A DNA stretch of 58,094 nt, taken from positions 1 to 58,094 of IMG/VR virus record IMGVR_UViG_3300030380_000249; one strand, written 5' to 3'. Made by a program: the position numbers and the translations under genes. The notes under the pieces are model-generated. The model did not search any database, was not told where the DNA came from, and worked only from the letters and a program-made list of their open reading frames with translations. Numbering within the stretch: the stretch's first letter is position 1; each line of letters begins with the position of its first letter. Positions 16,602-24,849 of this stretch are shown piece by piece. Source of the DNA: a virus.

Positions 16602-17038
16602 AAGAGATCTCCAATAGTCATACAATAACTTGCACTTACATCGACATTATCGCCTTGTGCATTAGCGTCTGAATTTTTTCCCGTGAAAAAATCAACTTGT
16701 CCTGTAGTTGGTGCAGTCATCGTTGAATCGCTTACAAGATGTCCTATGTTTGCATTTACTCCACACCTAGTGTCGCCAGCAAGTCTAGTCTCTCCGCCAT
16801 CAGTAGCATTCATGCAAGATGCAAAATGGCATCTGTCCGTCACCGAACTAAAATTGTTTGTAAATTTAGTGGTGAAATCGCCTGCTCCGTGGTCCTGTAG
16901 AGTGGTTTGATTTAACGAGCCATCTACTATACCATCCACTGCGTCATAGTTGACCCAGTGTTTCGCAGCCTCTTGCTTCGTCAGCGTAGCCGCACCACCG
17001 CTGGTGCTTTGGATAGTATCTGCCTTTAGTGTACTCAT
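16598..17038 (-). CDS. Small tail-fibre cassette protein D
   Basis: This 146-residue protein starts MSTLKADTIQSTSGG and contains LTKQEAAKHWVNYD, GSLNQTTLQDHGAGDFTTKFTNNF and ends MTIGDLL, a diverged form of the HGDLA ending. Several Cys residues lie in its middle (CHFASC, RCGV). It is coupled by ATGA to both neighbours and occupies the same place behind MPYTG as cassette B does behind MPYIG. Confidence 0.65.
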   Translation of the reverse strand: MSTLKADTIQSTSGGAATLTKQEAAKHWVNYDAVDGIVDGSLNQTTLQDHGAGDFTTKFTNNFSSVTDRCHFASCMNATDGGETRLAGDTRCGVNANIGHLVSDSTMTAPTTGQVDFFTGKNSDANAQGDNVDVSASYCMTIGDLL

Positions 17039-17490
17039 AGCGTCACCAATGTCCCGCCGCTTTCAACGGTCAGGGTCACGCCACTGGCTACAGTGAACGG
17101 ACCTGTCACGTTTGCGTTCTCAGTTGCAAGGATGGTTATGTTACTTGTGAGGCTCTGTGCGTTAGTGCGAAACAAACCACCGCCCTTGAAGTTGCCCTTG
17201 TTGGCCGCTGGCGGCGTCACAGAACCTCGAGTCAGTCCTAAGAAGTTAATAAAGATATTGTTTGTTCCAGAAGAAGGTGCGTTCCCTGATCCAAACTCAA
17301 GCGTAGTGGAGTTTGTTAGTGTGTAGGCGTTAGAGTCCTGAACTACGCCATCCACAGAAACCAAGATGTCCTGAACGTCCGAGACCGCGTTGTCCAACGT
17401 GAACGAAGTTGTGGAACCGTTGCCGCTCTCCCGCTGAACTACAGGGATGTTCTCAAAATGTGTGGCCGGTCTATTTCCAGTGTATGGCAC
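17035..17490 (-). CDS. Tail-fibre adaptor protein, MPYTG paralogue
   Basis: This 151-residue protein begins MPYTGNRPATHFENIPVVQRESGNGSTTSFTLD, with VSVDGVVQDSNAYTL and ends GPFTVASGVTLTVESGG. The C-terminal FKGGGLFRTNAQSLTSNITI matches FKGNNSIIRLNGQTISADITI of the MPYIG copy at 13321. It is a tail-fibre shaft or adaptor by analogy with 'xxVxVDGVxQ' phage fibre repeats. Confidence 0.7.
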   Translation of the reverse strand: MPYTGNRPATHFENIPVVQRESGNGSTTSFTLDNAVSDVQDILVSVDGVVQDSNAYTLTNSTTLEFGSGNAPSSGTNNIFINFLGLTRGSVTPPAANKGNFKGGGLFRTNAQSLTSNITILATENANVTGPFTVASGVTLTVESGGTLVTL

Positions 17491-17501
17491 AATGCGCTCC
17501 T

Positions 17502-17828
17502 TTAACTACTGATCGCATCCACTGCGGAAACCCATACATCCACAGAGTCCGCTGCACTTGACTGAACCTTCAAAGCATCTCCTGATTGCAGGACGATTTT
17601 AGCACCACCATCCAAAACCTGTAGAGCTGATGCCGCCGGTATCGGAGCATCTTTGACCAGGTAATGATCGTTTGAACTCACCGTTAAAAACACGCTTACC
17701 GTAATCTGAGAAGTGGTGGTATTAGCTAGATTGATTCCAACCAAAGTATCGTTTGAATTTGACGTATGTATCGCAACTGCTGATGTGCCCACATTTCTTG
17801 CAATATACCGTGTAAAGTCCTGTGCCAT
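17502..17828 (-). CDS. Small structural protein (108 aa)
   Basis: This beta-rich protein (RYIARNVGTSAVAIHT, TTTSQITVSVFLTV, DHYLVKDAPIPAASALQVLDGGAKIVLQSGDALKV) has the pattern of small phage tail proteins with an 'IPAGSSLEVL-G-KIVL-SGD-L-V' phrase. No enzyme motif is present. It sits at the upstream end of the fibre array. Function is inferred from context only. Confidence 0.55.
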   Translation of the reverse strand: MAQDFTRYIARNVGTSAVAIHTSNSNDTLVGINLANTTTSQITVSVFLTVSSNDHYLVKDAPIPAASALQVLDGGAKIVLQSGDALKVQSSAADSVDVWVSAVDAISS

Positions 17829-17837
17829 TACCTTCTC

Positions 17838-18524
17838 CTAAAGTGCTATCGCCATTGCAATAGCAAATCCCGCTGTCGCTCCTGTTGATCCGCTTGACGC
17901 TGATGTCACCCTTCCATCAGCCGCCACAGTTATACTTGAGTTTGTATAGCTACCAGCCGAGACCCCTGAATTTGCGATATCCGTTGCGATTGACACGTTG
18001 CCTAAGTTTGTCATTGCAGTAGCACTGGCGGTCACATCCCCAGTTAGCGTAATCGTTGGACTCTTTTCTACGGTGACGCCACTCTCAATAGTGCCGCTAG
18101 ACAACGTCAGACTAGAAAAAGCGTCTACCGCCGCTCCAGATCCATCCGTGTAGATGACCTTTGTTTCACCGTTAGGAATTGACGGGTTGGTACCGGAACT
18201 GACGATTTCAATCGTCTGACTACCAGAGGTAGCGTTCTCAATAAACCAGATTTTAGAAACTGTGCTTGGAGCAAGCGTAACTGTCCGTGTGGCTGTCAGG
18301 CTTACGCCAGAGGTAATCTTCAAGTACATCGCACGGACACCGTCCGTTGCACCGTCCGCCATTGTAATCGTGCTGTTAGCATCACTGGCTATTGCTTCTG
18401 TGCCAAAACCAAAGGCATCCGCAATAAGCTCAAGATTTGCGTTCGTCGTCTGGCCCCAGGTGCCTGACTGTTCGCCGTCAGCAATCTCTTCAAGACGAAG
18501 ATTATTTACATATGTACTCGCCAT
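17838..18524 (-). CDS. Tail-fibre protein, N-terminal baseplate/neck-attachment type
   Basis: The start MASTYVNNLRLEEIADGEQSGTWGQTTN is a very common marine-phage tail-fibre N-terminus. It continues as beta-rich sequence (IWFIENATSGSQTIEI, TKVIYTDGSGAAVDAFSSL) and short fibre repeats to an Ala/Ile-rich C-terminus. At 228 residues it lacks a receptor domain, so it may be the proximal part of a multi-protein fibre whose distal pieces are the cassettes below. The reading is from motif recognition. Confidence 0.7.
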   Translation of the reverse strand: MASTYVNNLRLEEIADGEQSGTWGQTTNANLELIADAFGFGTEAIASDANSTITMADGATDGVRAMYLKITSGVSLTATRTVTLAPSTVSKIWFIENATSGSQTIEIVSSGTNPSIPNGETKVIYTDGSGAAVDAFSSLTLSSGTIESGVTVEKSPTITLTGDVTASATAMTNLGNVSIATDIANSGVSAGSYTNSSITVAADGRVTSASSGSTGATAGFAIAMAIAL

Positions 18525-18531
18525 TCATGCC

Positions 18532-21126
18532 TCACGCTGCTATGTCTTCCCAGTTGTCGCTAACCCCTGTGGTGATAGTGCTCCAAGATGGTGACTGACT
18601 TGGCGACACAGCACTCCAAGATGGTGACTGACTCGGAACAATCTGACTCCATACCAAGACAGACCCAACTTGGCCTGTTCCGACTATACCAGTAGCTGGC
18701 ACATTTGCCAATCCCGTGACAGTTACCGAACCTAATCCACTTTGGATGGCGTCTGAAGTAACCTGAACGTTTGCTGATGCAAGTGCAACAGCGGTTCCCT
18801 GCGATGCCGTCAGGCCAATGCCTGTAACGTCTATATTGTTGTTGGTAACTAGAGAAACTTCTCCAACAGATCCAGTGGCCTCTATTCCTGTGGCAGGGAT
18901 GTTGGCCTCGCCAACAACGGTAACTGAGTCAATCTCGCCAGTGGCCTCTGATCCCGTAACAACCACAGTTACGCCAATAACAGCTTCAGCGGTTCCTACC
19001 TGACCTGTAGCCTCTTCCCCTGTAACAGAAACGATAGCTTGAGCATCTACCGTCACAGAATCAATTTCGCCGGTTGCCTCTAGACCGGTAACATCTATGT
19101 TGTTGTTGGTTACGGGGGTAACCGAACCGACCTCAGAGGTAGCCTCCAAACCAGTCTGAGGGACATTAGCATCCGCTGTAACAGTTTCATCACCAACTTC
19201 GCCTGTGGCTTCAGAACCAGTGACCGCTACATTCGCCGCCGCCACAACAGTTTCATCACCAACGGCAGAAGTAGCTTCTAGGCCGGTAACAGCAATATTG
19301 TTATTGCTTACAGGGACAACCGAACCAACCCCGCCGGTTGCCTCCTCGCCGGTCTGTACTAGGATCTGTTGAGTGGTAACGGTTTCGTTACCAACTTCGC
19401 CTGTAGCCTCTGATCCACTGACAGCGATCACAGCGGCAGCGTCTACGGTGACAGAGCCGACGCCAGAGCTGGCCTCTAGTCCGGTCTCAGGAACAACCGC
19501 ACCAGCGTCTACGGTGACAGAGCCGACTCCACCCGTTCCTTCCACACCGGTGACGGCGACATTGAAGATTACTCTTACAGTAACCGAGCCAACTTCACCG
19601 GTGCCTTCGGATCCGGTAACAGACAAGTTCTGTGCGGTGCTTAGAGTAACAGTGCCTACAGCGGAGGTAGCTTCGGATCCAGTAACGGAAACAACCGCAG
19701 CGGCAGAAGTCTGACCGCCAAAGTTACGAACACCAAAAAGATTGGATTCTCTGTCACTACTGTCGTCTTCTACTACAGCGCCGACAGGCACCTCTGAAAC
19801 AAAGCGCATACCAGCGGTGAGCGCGTAACTCTTTTTGTTTGGAGTAAGATTGCTATCCGTAGTCGTGCTTGAGATAAGCTGGAACTTGGTCGGAAAGTCT
19901 GATCCAGTGTTGCTTGTCGCAAGCTGTATGGTGTCTACGAGTGTGCCGCTACTGTTGTAGACCTCAATGTTGCGGTCATTTGTACCCGGCGCACCGATGA
20001 AGTTAACAAATTCAGCCGCCTCTATCAGCCTAAACTCGTGAGCAAAACAGCCCTCCGGTATAAAGCTGGTTTTTTCACCGCCGTCACTGTCCGCAATGCT
20101 AAATGCCGCAGAGGCTTTAGCCGTTTGATACCTATTACTTGGCCCAGTAAAGTCTGTGCCCCCTGCAAAATTAGTGTTGGTTGTGCTTATCGTGGAACTG
20201 TTACTGGTCCCATCACTAGCAAATCTTGTGAAGGTTTGTGCCGTCCCGCCGTATCCATCCACCAAAATCGCTGCTGCACTGCCAGATGCAAAGCCATAAA
20301 GGAAGTCGGTGCTTGCAGGGAACGCTGATCTGCTATCGCCAGACAAGCTAGTAGAGCGTGTCTTAAAGACAATAATCGGCAAGTCTGAAAATACGGTGTA
20401 TTCAGGGTCAGAAGTATCGTCAGCGTAGGATTGCGTTGTGGTCGCGGTGCTACCGACACTCAAGGTTGTGGTTGATACACCGTCCTTGAATATCTCTACC
20501 GATGCCGTGCCATACAGGGCGCGCATCTGTAATACAAAACCCGTCCTTGTATTGCGGAAGCCAAACGAAGTGCCTGCCCAAGAGGTCGGCACACCAACAG
20601 TTTGGTTGTCCCCACTTTGAAGCGTAATCGGCTTGTTGGCCGATATGATCTTGTTTTCATAATCTGACGCGGAGACTGTAAGTGTGCCACCTGCCGAACT
20701 TATTGTGCCAAGAGATGACCCGTCAGCCGAGACTGTGGTGCTAGCCTCAAAGGCCATAACAGTTATGTTGGGATCATCGGTGTCTGTAGGTACGAAGTAT
20801 TCGGCGTTGAGGGCGCCGCCTAGCTCTGGGTTGCCTTGAGCCGCAAATCCAACAACGGAAACTCCTGCATTCGCAACAACCGTTACGCTACCAACCGAAC
20901 CAGTAGCTTCTAGACCGGTCTCAGAAACATTGGCAACGCCGGTTACGGTTACAGAACCTACGCCTGATGTGGCCTCTAAGCCAGTTTCTGGGACGTTAGC
21001 TTCTGCATCAACCGTTACGCTACCATTACTTGCGGTAGCCGAAACTCCAGACGCAACAACAGGTAAGGGGGAGTTCCACGCCCCTTCGGACCATGAACCC
21101 CGACCCCAACCTGTTATGTTAGCCAT
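18532..21126 (-). CDS. Repeat-rich virion surface protein (22-residue repeats)
   Basis: This 864-residue protein starts MANITGWGRGSWSEGAWN. About three repeats come first, then a non-repeat beta domain (residues about 100-445), then some sixteen near-continuous units of exactly 22 residues, consensus VxVTGxEATGxVGxVTVxxxAN. The C-terminus is WSAVSPSQSPSWSTITTGVSDNWEDIAA, a duplicated SPSQSPSW phrase common in marine phage structural proteins. The repeats probably form an extended beta fibre on the virion or tail. The same repeat type interrupts the gp10-like gene at 9874-10551. Confidence 0.7.
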   Translation of the reverse strand: MANITGWGRGSWSEGAWNSPLPVVASGVSATASNGSVTVDAEANVPETGLEATSGVGSVTVTGVANVSETGLEATGSVGSVTVVANAGVSVVGFAAQGNPELGGALNAEYFVPTDTDDPNITVMAFEASTTVSADGSSLGTISSAGGTLTVSASDYENKIISANKPITLQSGDNQTVGVPTSWAGTSFGFRNTRTGFVLQMRALYGTASVEIFKDGVSTTTLSVGSTATTTQSYADDTSDPEYTVFSDLPIIVFKTRSTSLSGDSRSAFPASTDFLYGFASGSAAAILVDGYGGTAQTFTRFASDGTSNSSTISTTNTNFAGGTDFTGPSNRYQTAKASAAFSIADSDGGEKTSFIPEGCFAHEFRLIEAAEFVNFIGAPGTNDRNIEVYNSSGTLVDTIQLATSNTGSDFPTKFQLISSTTTDSNLTPNKKSYALTAGMRFVSEVPVGAVVEDDSSDRESNLFGVRNFGGQTSAAAVVSVTGSEATSAVGTVTLSTAQNLSVTGSEGTGEVGSVTVRVIFNVAVTGVEGTGGVGSVTVDAGAVVPETGLEASSGVGSVTVDAAAVIAVSGSEATGEVGNETVTTQQILVQTGEEATGGVGSVVPVSNNNIAVTGLEATSAVGDETVVAAANVAVTGSEATGEVGDETVTADANVPQTGLEATSEVGSVTPVTNNNIDVTGLEATGEIDSVTVDAQAIVSVTGEEATGQVGTAEAVIGVTVVVTGSEATGEIDSVTVVGEANIPATGIEATGSVGEVSLVTNNNIDVTGIGLTASQGTAVALASANVQVTSDAIQSGLGSVTVTGLANVPATGIVGTGQVGSVLVWSQIVPSQSPSWSAVSPSQSPSWSTITTGVSDNWEDIAA

Positions 21127-21142
21127 AGGAGACTCCTACAGC

Positions 21143-21592
21143 TTACGCAATACGGATGATTGCGTTACTTGCGTCAGCCGTTGGGAACTGAATCGTAAAA
21201 TCACCTGCCGTGGAGGTCTTGTCTCCACCAAAAGCAAGGATGATTACTGCATCAGATGTGCCCGATCCGCCACCACTGGTGGTGTTGTAGATCATCGCAC
21301 CGTTTGCAGTGACAGTAGCCGTGCTAAATGTCAGGTTTGAAAAAGAGGTAATAGCTGTGGTGCCACCACCTGGGATACTCGGCGTGACGTTAGTCAACGT
21401 ACCGCCACCTGCGCTATAACCAGTGCCAGACGCCTCATTTGAGGTAGAGTAGTCTGTTGTTGCTGCACCAAGAGATGCAGAACTAGTAAACAGAGCAAGT
21501 TTGAACGTATGACCGCTCGAGTTGGTAAAGTCGTGCTTACCTTGAAGCAGTTCCTGCTTGAAGGATGTGCACATCGCTTGTGAAATAGCCAT
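21143..21592 (-). CDS. Structural protein (149 aa)
   Basis: It starts MAISQAMCTSFKQELLQGKHDFTNSSGHTFKLALFTSS. The 'FK-ELL-G-H-F ... YK-AL-TS-A-L' form is one I associate with a conserved phage tail or head-tail protein in marine podoviruses. The rest is Gly/Thr/Ser-rich beta structure ending FPTADASNAIIRIA. It is probably a virion component. It lies one base from the next upstream gene. Confidence 0.6.
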   Translation of the reverse strand: MAISQAMCTSFKQELLQGKHDFTNSSGHTFKLALFTSSASLGAATTDYSTSNEASGTGYSAGGGTLTNVTPSIPGGGTTAITSFSNLTFSTATVTANGAMIYNTTSGGGSGTSDAVIILAFGGDKTSTAGDFTIQFPTADASNAIIRIA

Positions 21593-21886
21593 TTAAAGCC
21601 TCCTTATTGCTTCAGCTAACTGCGGATGACCTGCATCCCTCAACGCATTATACACGGTTGTTCTATCACTACGAATAGCCTCCCGCATATAAAAAGCCAC
21701 AACGGTTTCCATGTGCTTTTGAAACGCTCTGGCTTGATCTCGGATACCTGGATGAGCGGCATCCGAAACTGAAATTAATTGTTTTACACACCGTTCAGCA
21801 ACTTCTTCAGGGGTCCAACCACGGTATTCCGTAGTATGAACCGATACGACTGGAGTTTCTGGAACGTCTACATCTAGTTTAAACAT
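21593..21886 (-). CDS. Hypothetical late protein (97 aa)
   Basis: The protein is mostly helical and charged (TPEEVAERCVKQLISV, HPGIRDQARAFQKHMETVVAFYMREAIRSDRTTVYNALRDAGHPQLAEAIRRL). Related sequences sit beside neck genes in marine phages, as I recall. No motif gives a function. It is coupled by a shared base to the 214-residue adaptor-type gene above. Confidence 0.5.
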   Translation of the reverse strand: MFKLDVDVPETPVVSVHTTEYRGWTPEEVAERCVKQLISVSDAAHPGIRDQARAFQKHMETVVAFYMREAIRSDRTTVYNALRDAGHPQLAEAIRRL

Positions 21887-22530
21887 CAGGTTTTCTCTCT
21901 AATTATCAGACCTTCTCGGTAGGCATCCGTTGTTTCTAGAGCCTCACCGAAGTTTTTCAAACGAATTAACGCCTGTTGAAACTGCTGGTTGTAGTTTTGA
22001 AGAACATCAGCTTCCCCCTTCATAAAGGTATAAGCCTCTATCAGGGAGCCATACAACAGTGTCATAGGGGCGTTTGTACTTAACCAAGTGCTTCCGCTAC
22101 CTGATTGAGCAGTCAAGCTGGCAGGACGATAGGTATAATGCAGCTCCGCTGTGAACGCCGCATTGGGAGTAGGCGACAGCATGAAATTGTTGATGTCAAA
22201 GAAAGCGTAATACTTCGGAACACCTGTAGCACCAGTGGGGTTGTACTCCTGCAAATAGTTCACGTCCTTGTACAGCAGGAACTCTTTGCTACCACCGTTT
22301 GTAATAGACAACGAATACGGCGCTAAAAAATCACTCGGACAAGTAAGAAACTGATTCGAGGATGTAGTCGTGCCCGTCTGATTCTTGCGGAAGAAAGTCA
22401 ACGCCACACTCTTCAAGATGCGCTCTTCCGCCTCAACAATGAAAGTGTCTAGGTTGTTTACAAACGTAGTCTCTTGATTCTCACTATAATCTTGAATCGT
22501 TTGTTTTAACTCGTTGAATGTAAATGCCAT
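21886..22530 (-). CDS. Head-tail adaptor/neck protein
   Basis: This 214-residue protein has the layout of marine phage adaptor proteins: FNELKQTIQDYSENQETTFVNNLDTFIVEAEERIL near the N-terminus, then LTCPSDFLAPYSLSI, YLQEYNPTGATGVPKYYAFFDINNFMLSPTPN, and a helical C-terminus (LIEAYTFMKGEADVLQNYNQQF). It probably joins the portal-gp4 complex to the tail. The neighbouring gene at 22830 has a gp4-like look. I cannot tell which neck ring it forms. Confidence 0.65.
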   Translation of the reverse strand: MAFTFNELKQTIQDYSENQETTFVNNLDTFIVEAEERILKSVALTFFRKNQTGTTTSSNQFLTCPSDFLAPYSLSITNGGSKEFLLYKDVNYLQEYNPTGATGVPKYYAFFDINNFMLSPTPNAAFTAELHYTYRPASLTAQSGSGSTWLSTNAPMTLLYGSLIEAYTFMKGEADVLQNYNQQFQQALIRLKNFGEALETTDAYREGLIIREKT

Positions 22531-22830
22531 TTAAACCACCACCGTGACGAATCCTACGCCGCCAATCATTTGCGCCTTATCCACTGGTGGAAAGACGTTA
22601 TTGCCAACCGGAACGAATACATGGCCCTTTCCTGTATCAGGTCTAGGGTCGCGGAGAGCTTGTGGATCAACGACTCTACGTCTCGGATCAAGCTGCGGAT
22701 GTTTCTCCTCAAATTCATCAGAACCTACCTTCAAGCCATTCCATTCTACCCGCATGTCACGAAGACGGTACCGAAACCCAGATCGATCTGAGATTCCGTA
22801 TGCATCTTTGCCTGAAGCATAATTACCCAT
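22531..22830 (-). CDS. Hypothetical virion protein, RSGFRYRLRDM family
   Basis: This 99-residue protein contains SDRSGFRYRLRDMRVEWNGLKVG, FEEKHPQLDPRR and PQALRDPRPD. This Arg/Pro-rich signature recurs in small proteins next to neck genes of marine phages. The C-terminus is hydrophobic (MIGGVGFVTVVV). Function is unknown. It is tightly linked to the gp4-like gene above (shared base) and the adaptor gene below (one-base gap). Confidence 0.6.
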   Translation of the reverse strand: MGNYASGKDAYGISDRSGFRYRLRDMRVEWNGLKVGSDEFEEKHPQLDPRRRVVDPQALRDPRPDTGKGHVFVPVGNNVFPPVDKAQMIGGVGFVTVVV

Positions 22831-23495
22831 TATACCCTCAAATACTGGATATCAGGCTGTAGCTTCAAGGATACTCGATCTTCGTCTTCATCAGCGGCTC
22901 GTTGAAACTCCTCTTCATAAACATTCTTCAAAAGCTGAACACGCTCTGGCGCCTTCTTCAGGGCGATGTAATACGCCATGCCGGCAGCTGCACAGGGTAA
23001 GAACCGGAAGGGCAACTCAACATTGTTCGTCAGCGCGTCCGCATCTTCTATCCGCCGGAGATAGTAGTATACGATCTGATCCGTGCTATTTTCCGGTGTC
23101 GGCCAAAGTGTGATCTGTGGCGTGATCTGCCGATTAAAGAAGAACTGAGAAGGGCGACCTTGTGTCGTTTTGTTAGGGATCGACAGGTAATCGCCACGAC
23201 TCAGTCGAGTCAAATCAAAGTCTGTATTACTGCGCCGCAGAACAACTTCAAGAAGATCTACAACATCTGCACCTAGAGTTTCAGTCGCTTGATTGTTTGT
23301 AAGCGTTATCGTTGCTTGCCTGACCGTCCAGAGGTTTACCCCTCTGTTCGCCCAATCTGCAAACATCAGATTCATAGAACGTCGCGCTGTTCGCGCATCA
23401 TAACCAGTGCGAACCTCTAGTCCACAACGCTCATACGCCTCTTCTATGATGTCAGAAACATCAAGATCGAAATCTCTAGAGTTAGATGTCGCCAT
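22830..23495 (-). CDS. P22 gp4-like head-tail connector
   Basis: This 221-residue protein begins FDLDVSDIIEEAYERCGLEVRTGYDARTARRSMNLMFADWANRGVNLW, which matches the helical N-terminus of gp4-type tail accessory factors. It continues with LPPxDVVDLLEVVLRR-type beta strands, GRPSQFFFNRQITPQITLWPTPE and a C-terminal helix bundle (EEEFQRAADEDEDR). In P22, gp4 assembles beneath the portal and starts tail building. The start overlaps the upstream stop (TAATG). Confidence 0.75.
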   Translation of the reverse strand: MATSNSRDFDLDVSDIIEEAYERCGLEVRTGYDARTARRSMNLMFADWANRGVNLWTVRQATITLTNNQATETLGADVVDLLEVVLRRSNTDFDLTRLSRGDYLSIPNKTTQGRPSQFFFNRQITPQITLWPTPENSTDQIVYYYLRRIEDADALTNNVELPFRFLPCAAAGMAYYIALKKAPERVQLLKNVYEEEFQRAADEDEDRVSLKLQPDIQYLRV

Positions 23496-23665
23496 TACCT
23501 AGACCTAACTTTGCCGCCCTTCTTCATCTTACGCATCTTCTTAACGGCACCGCCACCGCGCATCTTACGCATCTTCTTAACAGCGCCACCGCCGCGCATC
23601 TTCTTAACACTGCCGCCGCCCTTCATGCCGCGTCTTTTCTTCATTCTTTTCATTGCACCTGCCAT
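23495..23665 (-). CDS. Tiny Lys/Arg/Gly/Met-repeat protein (56 aa)
   Basis: This short gene reads MAGAMKRMKKRRGMKGGG followed by units of (V)KKMR(KMR)GGGA and ends KKGGKVRSR. About half the residues are Lys, Arg or Met, and the charge is strongly positive. An AGGAG lies seven bases before the ATG, and its TAA shares a base with the gp4-like ATG, so it is a real coupled gene. It could condense or neutralise DNA in the head, or bind RNA. It overlaps the gene above by 16 bases. Confidence 0.7.
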   Translation of the reverse strand: MAGAMKRMKKRRGMKGGGSVKKMRGGGAVKKMRKMRGGGAVKKMRKMKKGGKVRSR

Positions 23666-24201
23666 TTTAGTCTCCTGTAATACTCTTGACGTTGGTGATA
23701 TGAAGAAGCGCCCCCATAATACTCTTCACAAGTATCATAATAACCCTTCTCTCTGAGCTGATCCGAAGCCTCTTGCAATTTACTCAAACGCTGTAAGAAG
23801 ATCATGGCATAAGGCTCCTCATCAGTCATCTCTATCTCGTCATCCAACAAATCATTGTCGTCTGACTCTGGGTGAAAACCCATTAAAAACATGTCTTTCG
23901 TATTGAAAACACCATTTGATAAATCTTCATTCAGGCTGTCTAGTATTTCATAAAACTCTTCTATATCTTCATAACAATTATCAACAAGAATAACTACGTC
24001 TTTAGAATCGTCCCAATCATCTATCGCTAAATACAGAACATCCCAGTCCGCTGTATCCTTGAATACAAAATCTACTTTATTTTCTCTCCAAGCTTTTTTA
24101 GCAAAGGGACAGGCAGGCAAACCGTTATAGTTGTCACTTGTTTTTTCCAAGACGGAAGATGACCAGCGCCGTATCTCCTTAACTATCTCTTCGCGGTTCA
24201 T
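23650..24201 (-). CDS. Acidic hypothetical protein with CPFAKKAW motif
   Basis: This 183-residue protein is very acidic. Residues 28-38 read LPACPFAKKAW, followed by KVDFVF, DDWDDSKDVVILVDNCYEDIEEFYEILDSLN and a Tyr-rich C-terminus. A similar 'NLPVCPFAKKA' phrase occurs in hypotheticals of large marine phages. Its codon use is more AT-rich than its neighbours, a hint of transfer. It sits between basic proteins and could act as an acidic partner, which is speculation. Function is unknown. Confidence 0.55.
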   Translation of the reverse strand: MNREEIVKEIRRWSSSVLEKTSDNYNGLPACPFAKKAWRENKVDFVFKDTADWDVLYLAIDDWDDSKDVVILVDNCYEDIEEFYEILDSLNEDLSNGVFNTKDMFLMGFHPESDDNDLLDDEIEMTDEEPYAMIFLQRLSKLQEASDQLREKGYYDTCEEYYGGASSYHQRQEYYRRLKWQVQ

Positions 24202-24482
24202 TTTTTTGTCTTTCTTCTGCGAACAGATTTTACACGCCTAGGCCTACCAGCAGGCTGGCCCAGCCGCTTCTTTTGCGAAATACGAGACTTCTTCTCTTTG
24301 GCAGATAACTCCTTCGTTGTTTTGGGCGTCTTTGAAGAAACCCGCTTTGATGGGCGACAATAAGGGACACCACGTTTTTCTCCTTTTTGGCGCCCACATT
24401 TTTTCCCCGTGCGGACATCCTTCCAATCTTCTTTGAACCAACGCTTTAACGCGAGTCCAGATTTTGTCTTCCTAACCGCCAT
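24198..24482 (-). CDS. Small very basic protein (94 aa) with KRGVPYCRPSKRVS motif
   Basis: Lys and Arg make up over a third of the residues. The sequence LALKRWFKEDWKDVRTGKKCGRQKGEKRGVPYCRPSKRVSSKTPKT resembles DUF5872-like basic proteins found in marine phages and large viruses. The C-terminus is a run of RR and KK. It starts on TGATG with the 44-residue gene above and ends with ATGA on the acidic gene below. A nucleic-acid-binding virion role is plausible but unproven. Confidence 0.65.
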   Translation of the reverse strand: MAVRKTKSGLALKRWFKEDWKDVRTGKKCGRQKGEKRGVPYCRPSKRVSSKTPKTTKELSAKEKKSRISQKKRLGQPAGRPRRVKSVRRRKTKK

Positions 24483-24616
24483 CAGGATTGCTCCACAGCA
24501 CCCTTGGTGCGCTTACGTTTTTTTGGCAAAACGACTCCGCAGCCTCTCGCTACTGCGGTTCCTTTGATCTTCTTGCCTCGAAACTTGCGTTTCGGTCTTG
24601 TCTCTGGAACTCTCAT
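24482..24616 (-). CDS. Tiny basic protein with RGCG motif (44 aa)
   Basis: The sequence starts MRVPETRPKRKFRGKKIKG and continues TAVARGCGVVLPKKRKRTKG. It begins on TAATG with the 77-residue gene and ends on TGATG with the 94-residue gene, so coupling on both sides supports expression. The ARGCG phrase also closes the 117-residue protein at 29837 (MARGCGAAV). Function is unknown. Confidence 0.65.
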   Translation of the reverse strand: MRVPETRPKRKFRGKKIKGTAVARGCGVVLPKKRKRTKGAVEQS

Positions 24617-24849
24617 TAGAAGGTCTTAGCCTTGCGTTTAGAAGAGCCAGTCTTTCTTTTAGACTTCTTACTCTTTCCTCCAGTTCCATAGTTTTTGGCT
24701 CCCACCTTTCGGCATTTAGCAATCGCGCCCGAAGCATACGCCGATGGAAAAACCTTATATCTTGCTTTAACCTTTCGGTAACATGCATCTTTTGGCACTT
24801 TAACCCCCTTAGTCGTTTGCTTGGCGATAGAGCTGCGCGAGATCGTCAT
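24616..24849 (-). CDS. Small basic protein, RKVKARYKVFPSAYASGA family
   Basis: This 77-residue protein contains CYRKVKARYKVFPSAYASGAIAKCRKVGAKN, a signature I have seen in small proteins of cyanophages, other marine phages and giant viruses. The C-terminus is a Lys/Ser/Arg string. GGAGAAGGG precedes the ATG. It overlaps the membrane protein above by 41 bases. It is likely a nucleic-acid-binding or virion-packaged protein by composition; the signature itself has no assigned function. Confidence 0.65.
   Translation of the reverse strand: MTISRSSIAKQTTKGVKVPKDACYRKVKARYKVFPSAYASGAIAKCRKVGAKNYGTGGKSKKSKRKTGSSKRKAKTF

Noticed and set aside
24513-24788. 91-codon minus-strand frame overlapping small basic genes
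   Set aside because: It is out of frame with the 77- and 44-residue genes, which have coupled starts and recognisable motifs.
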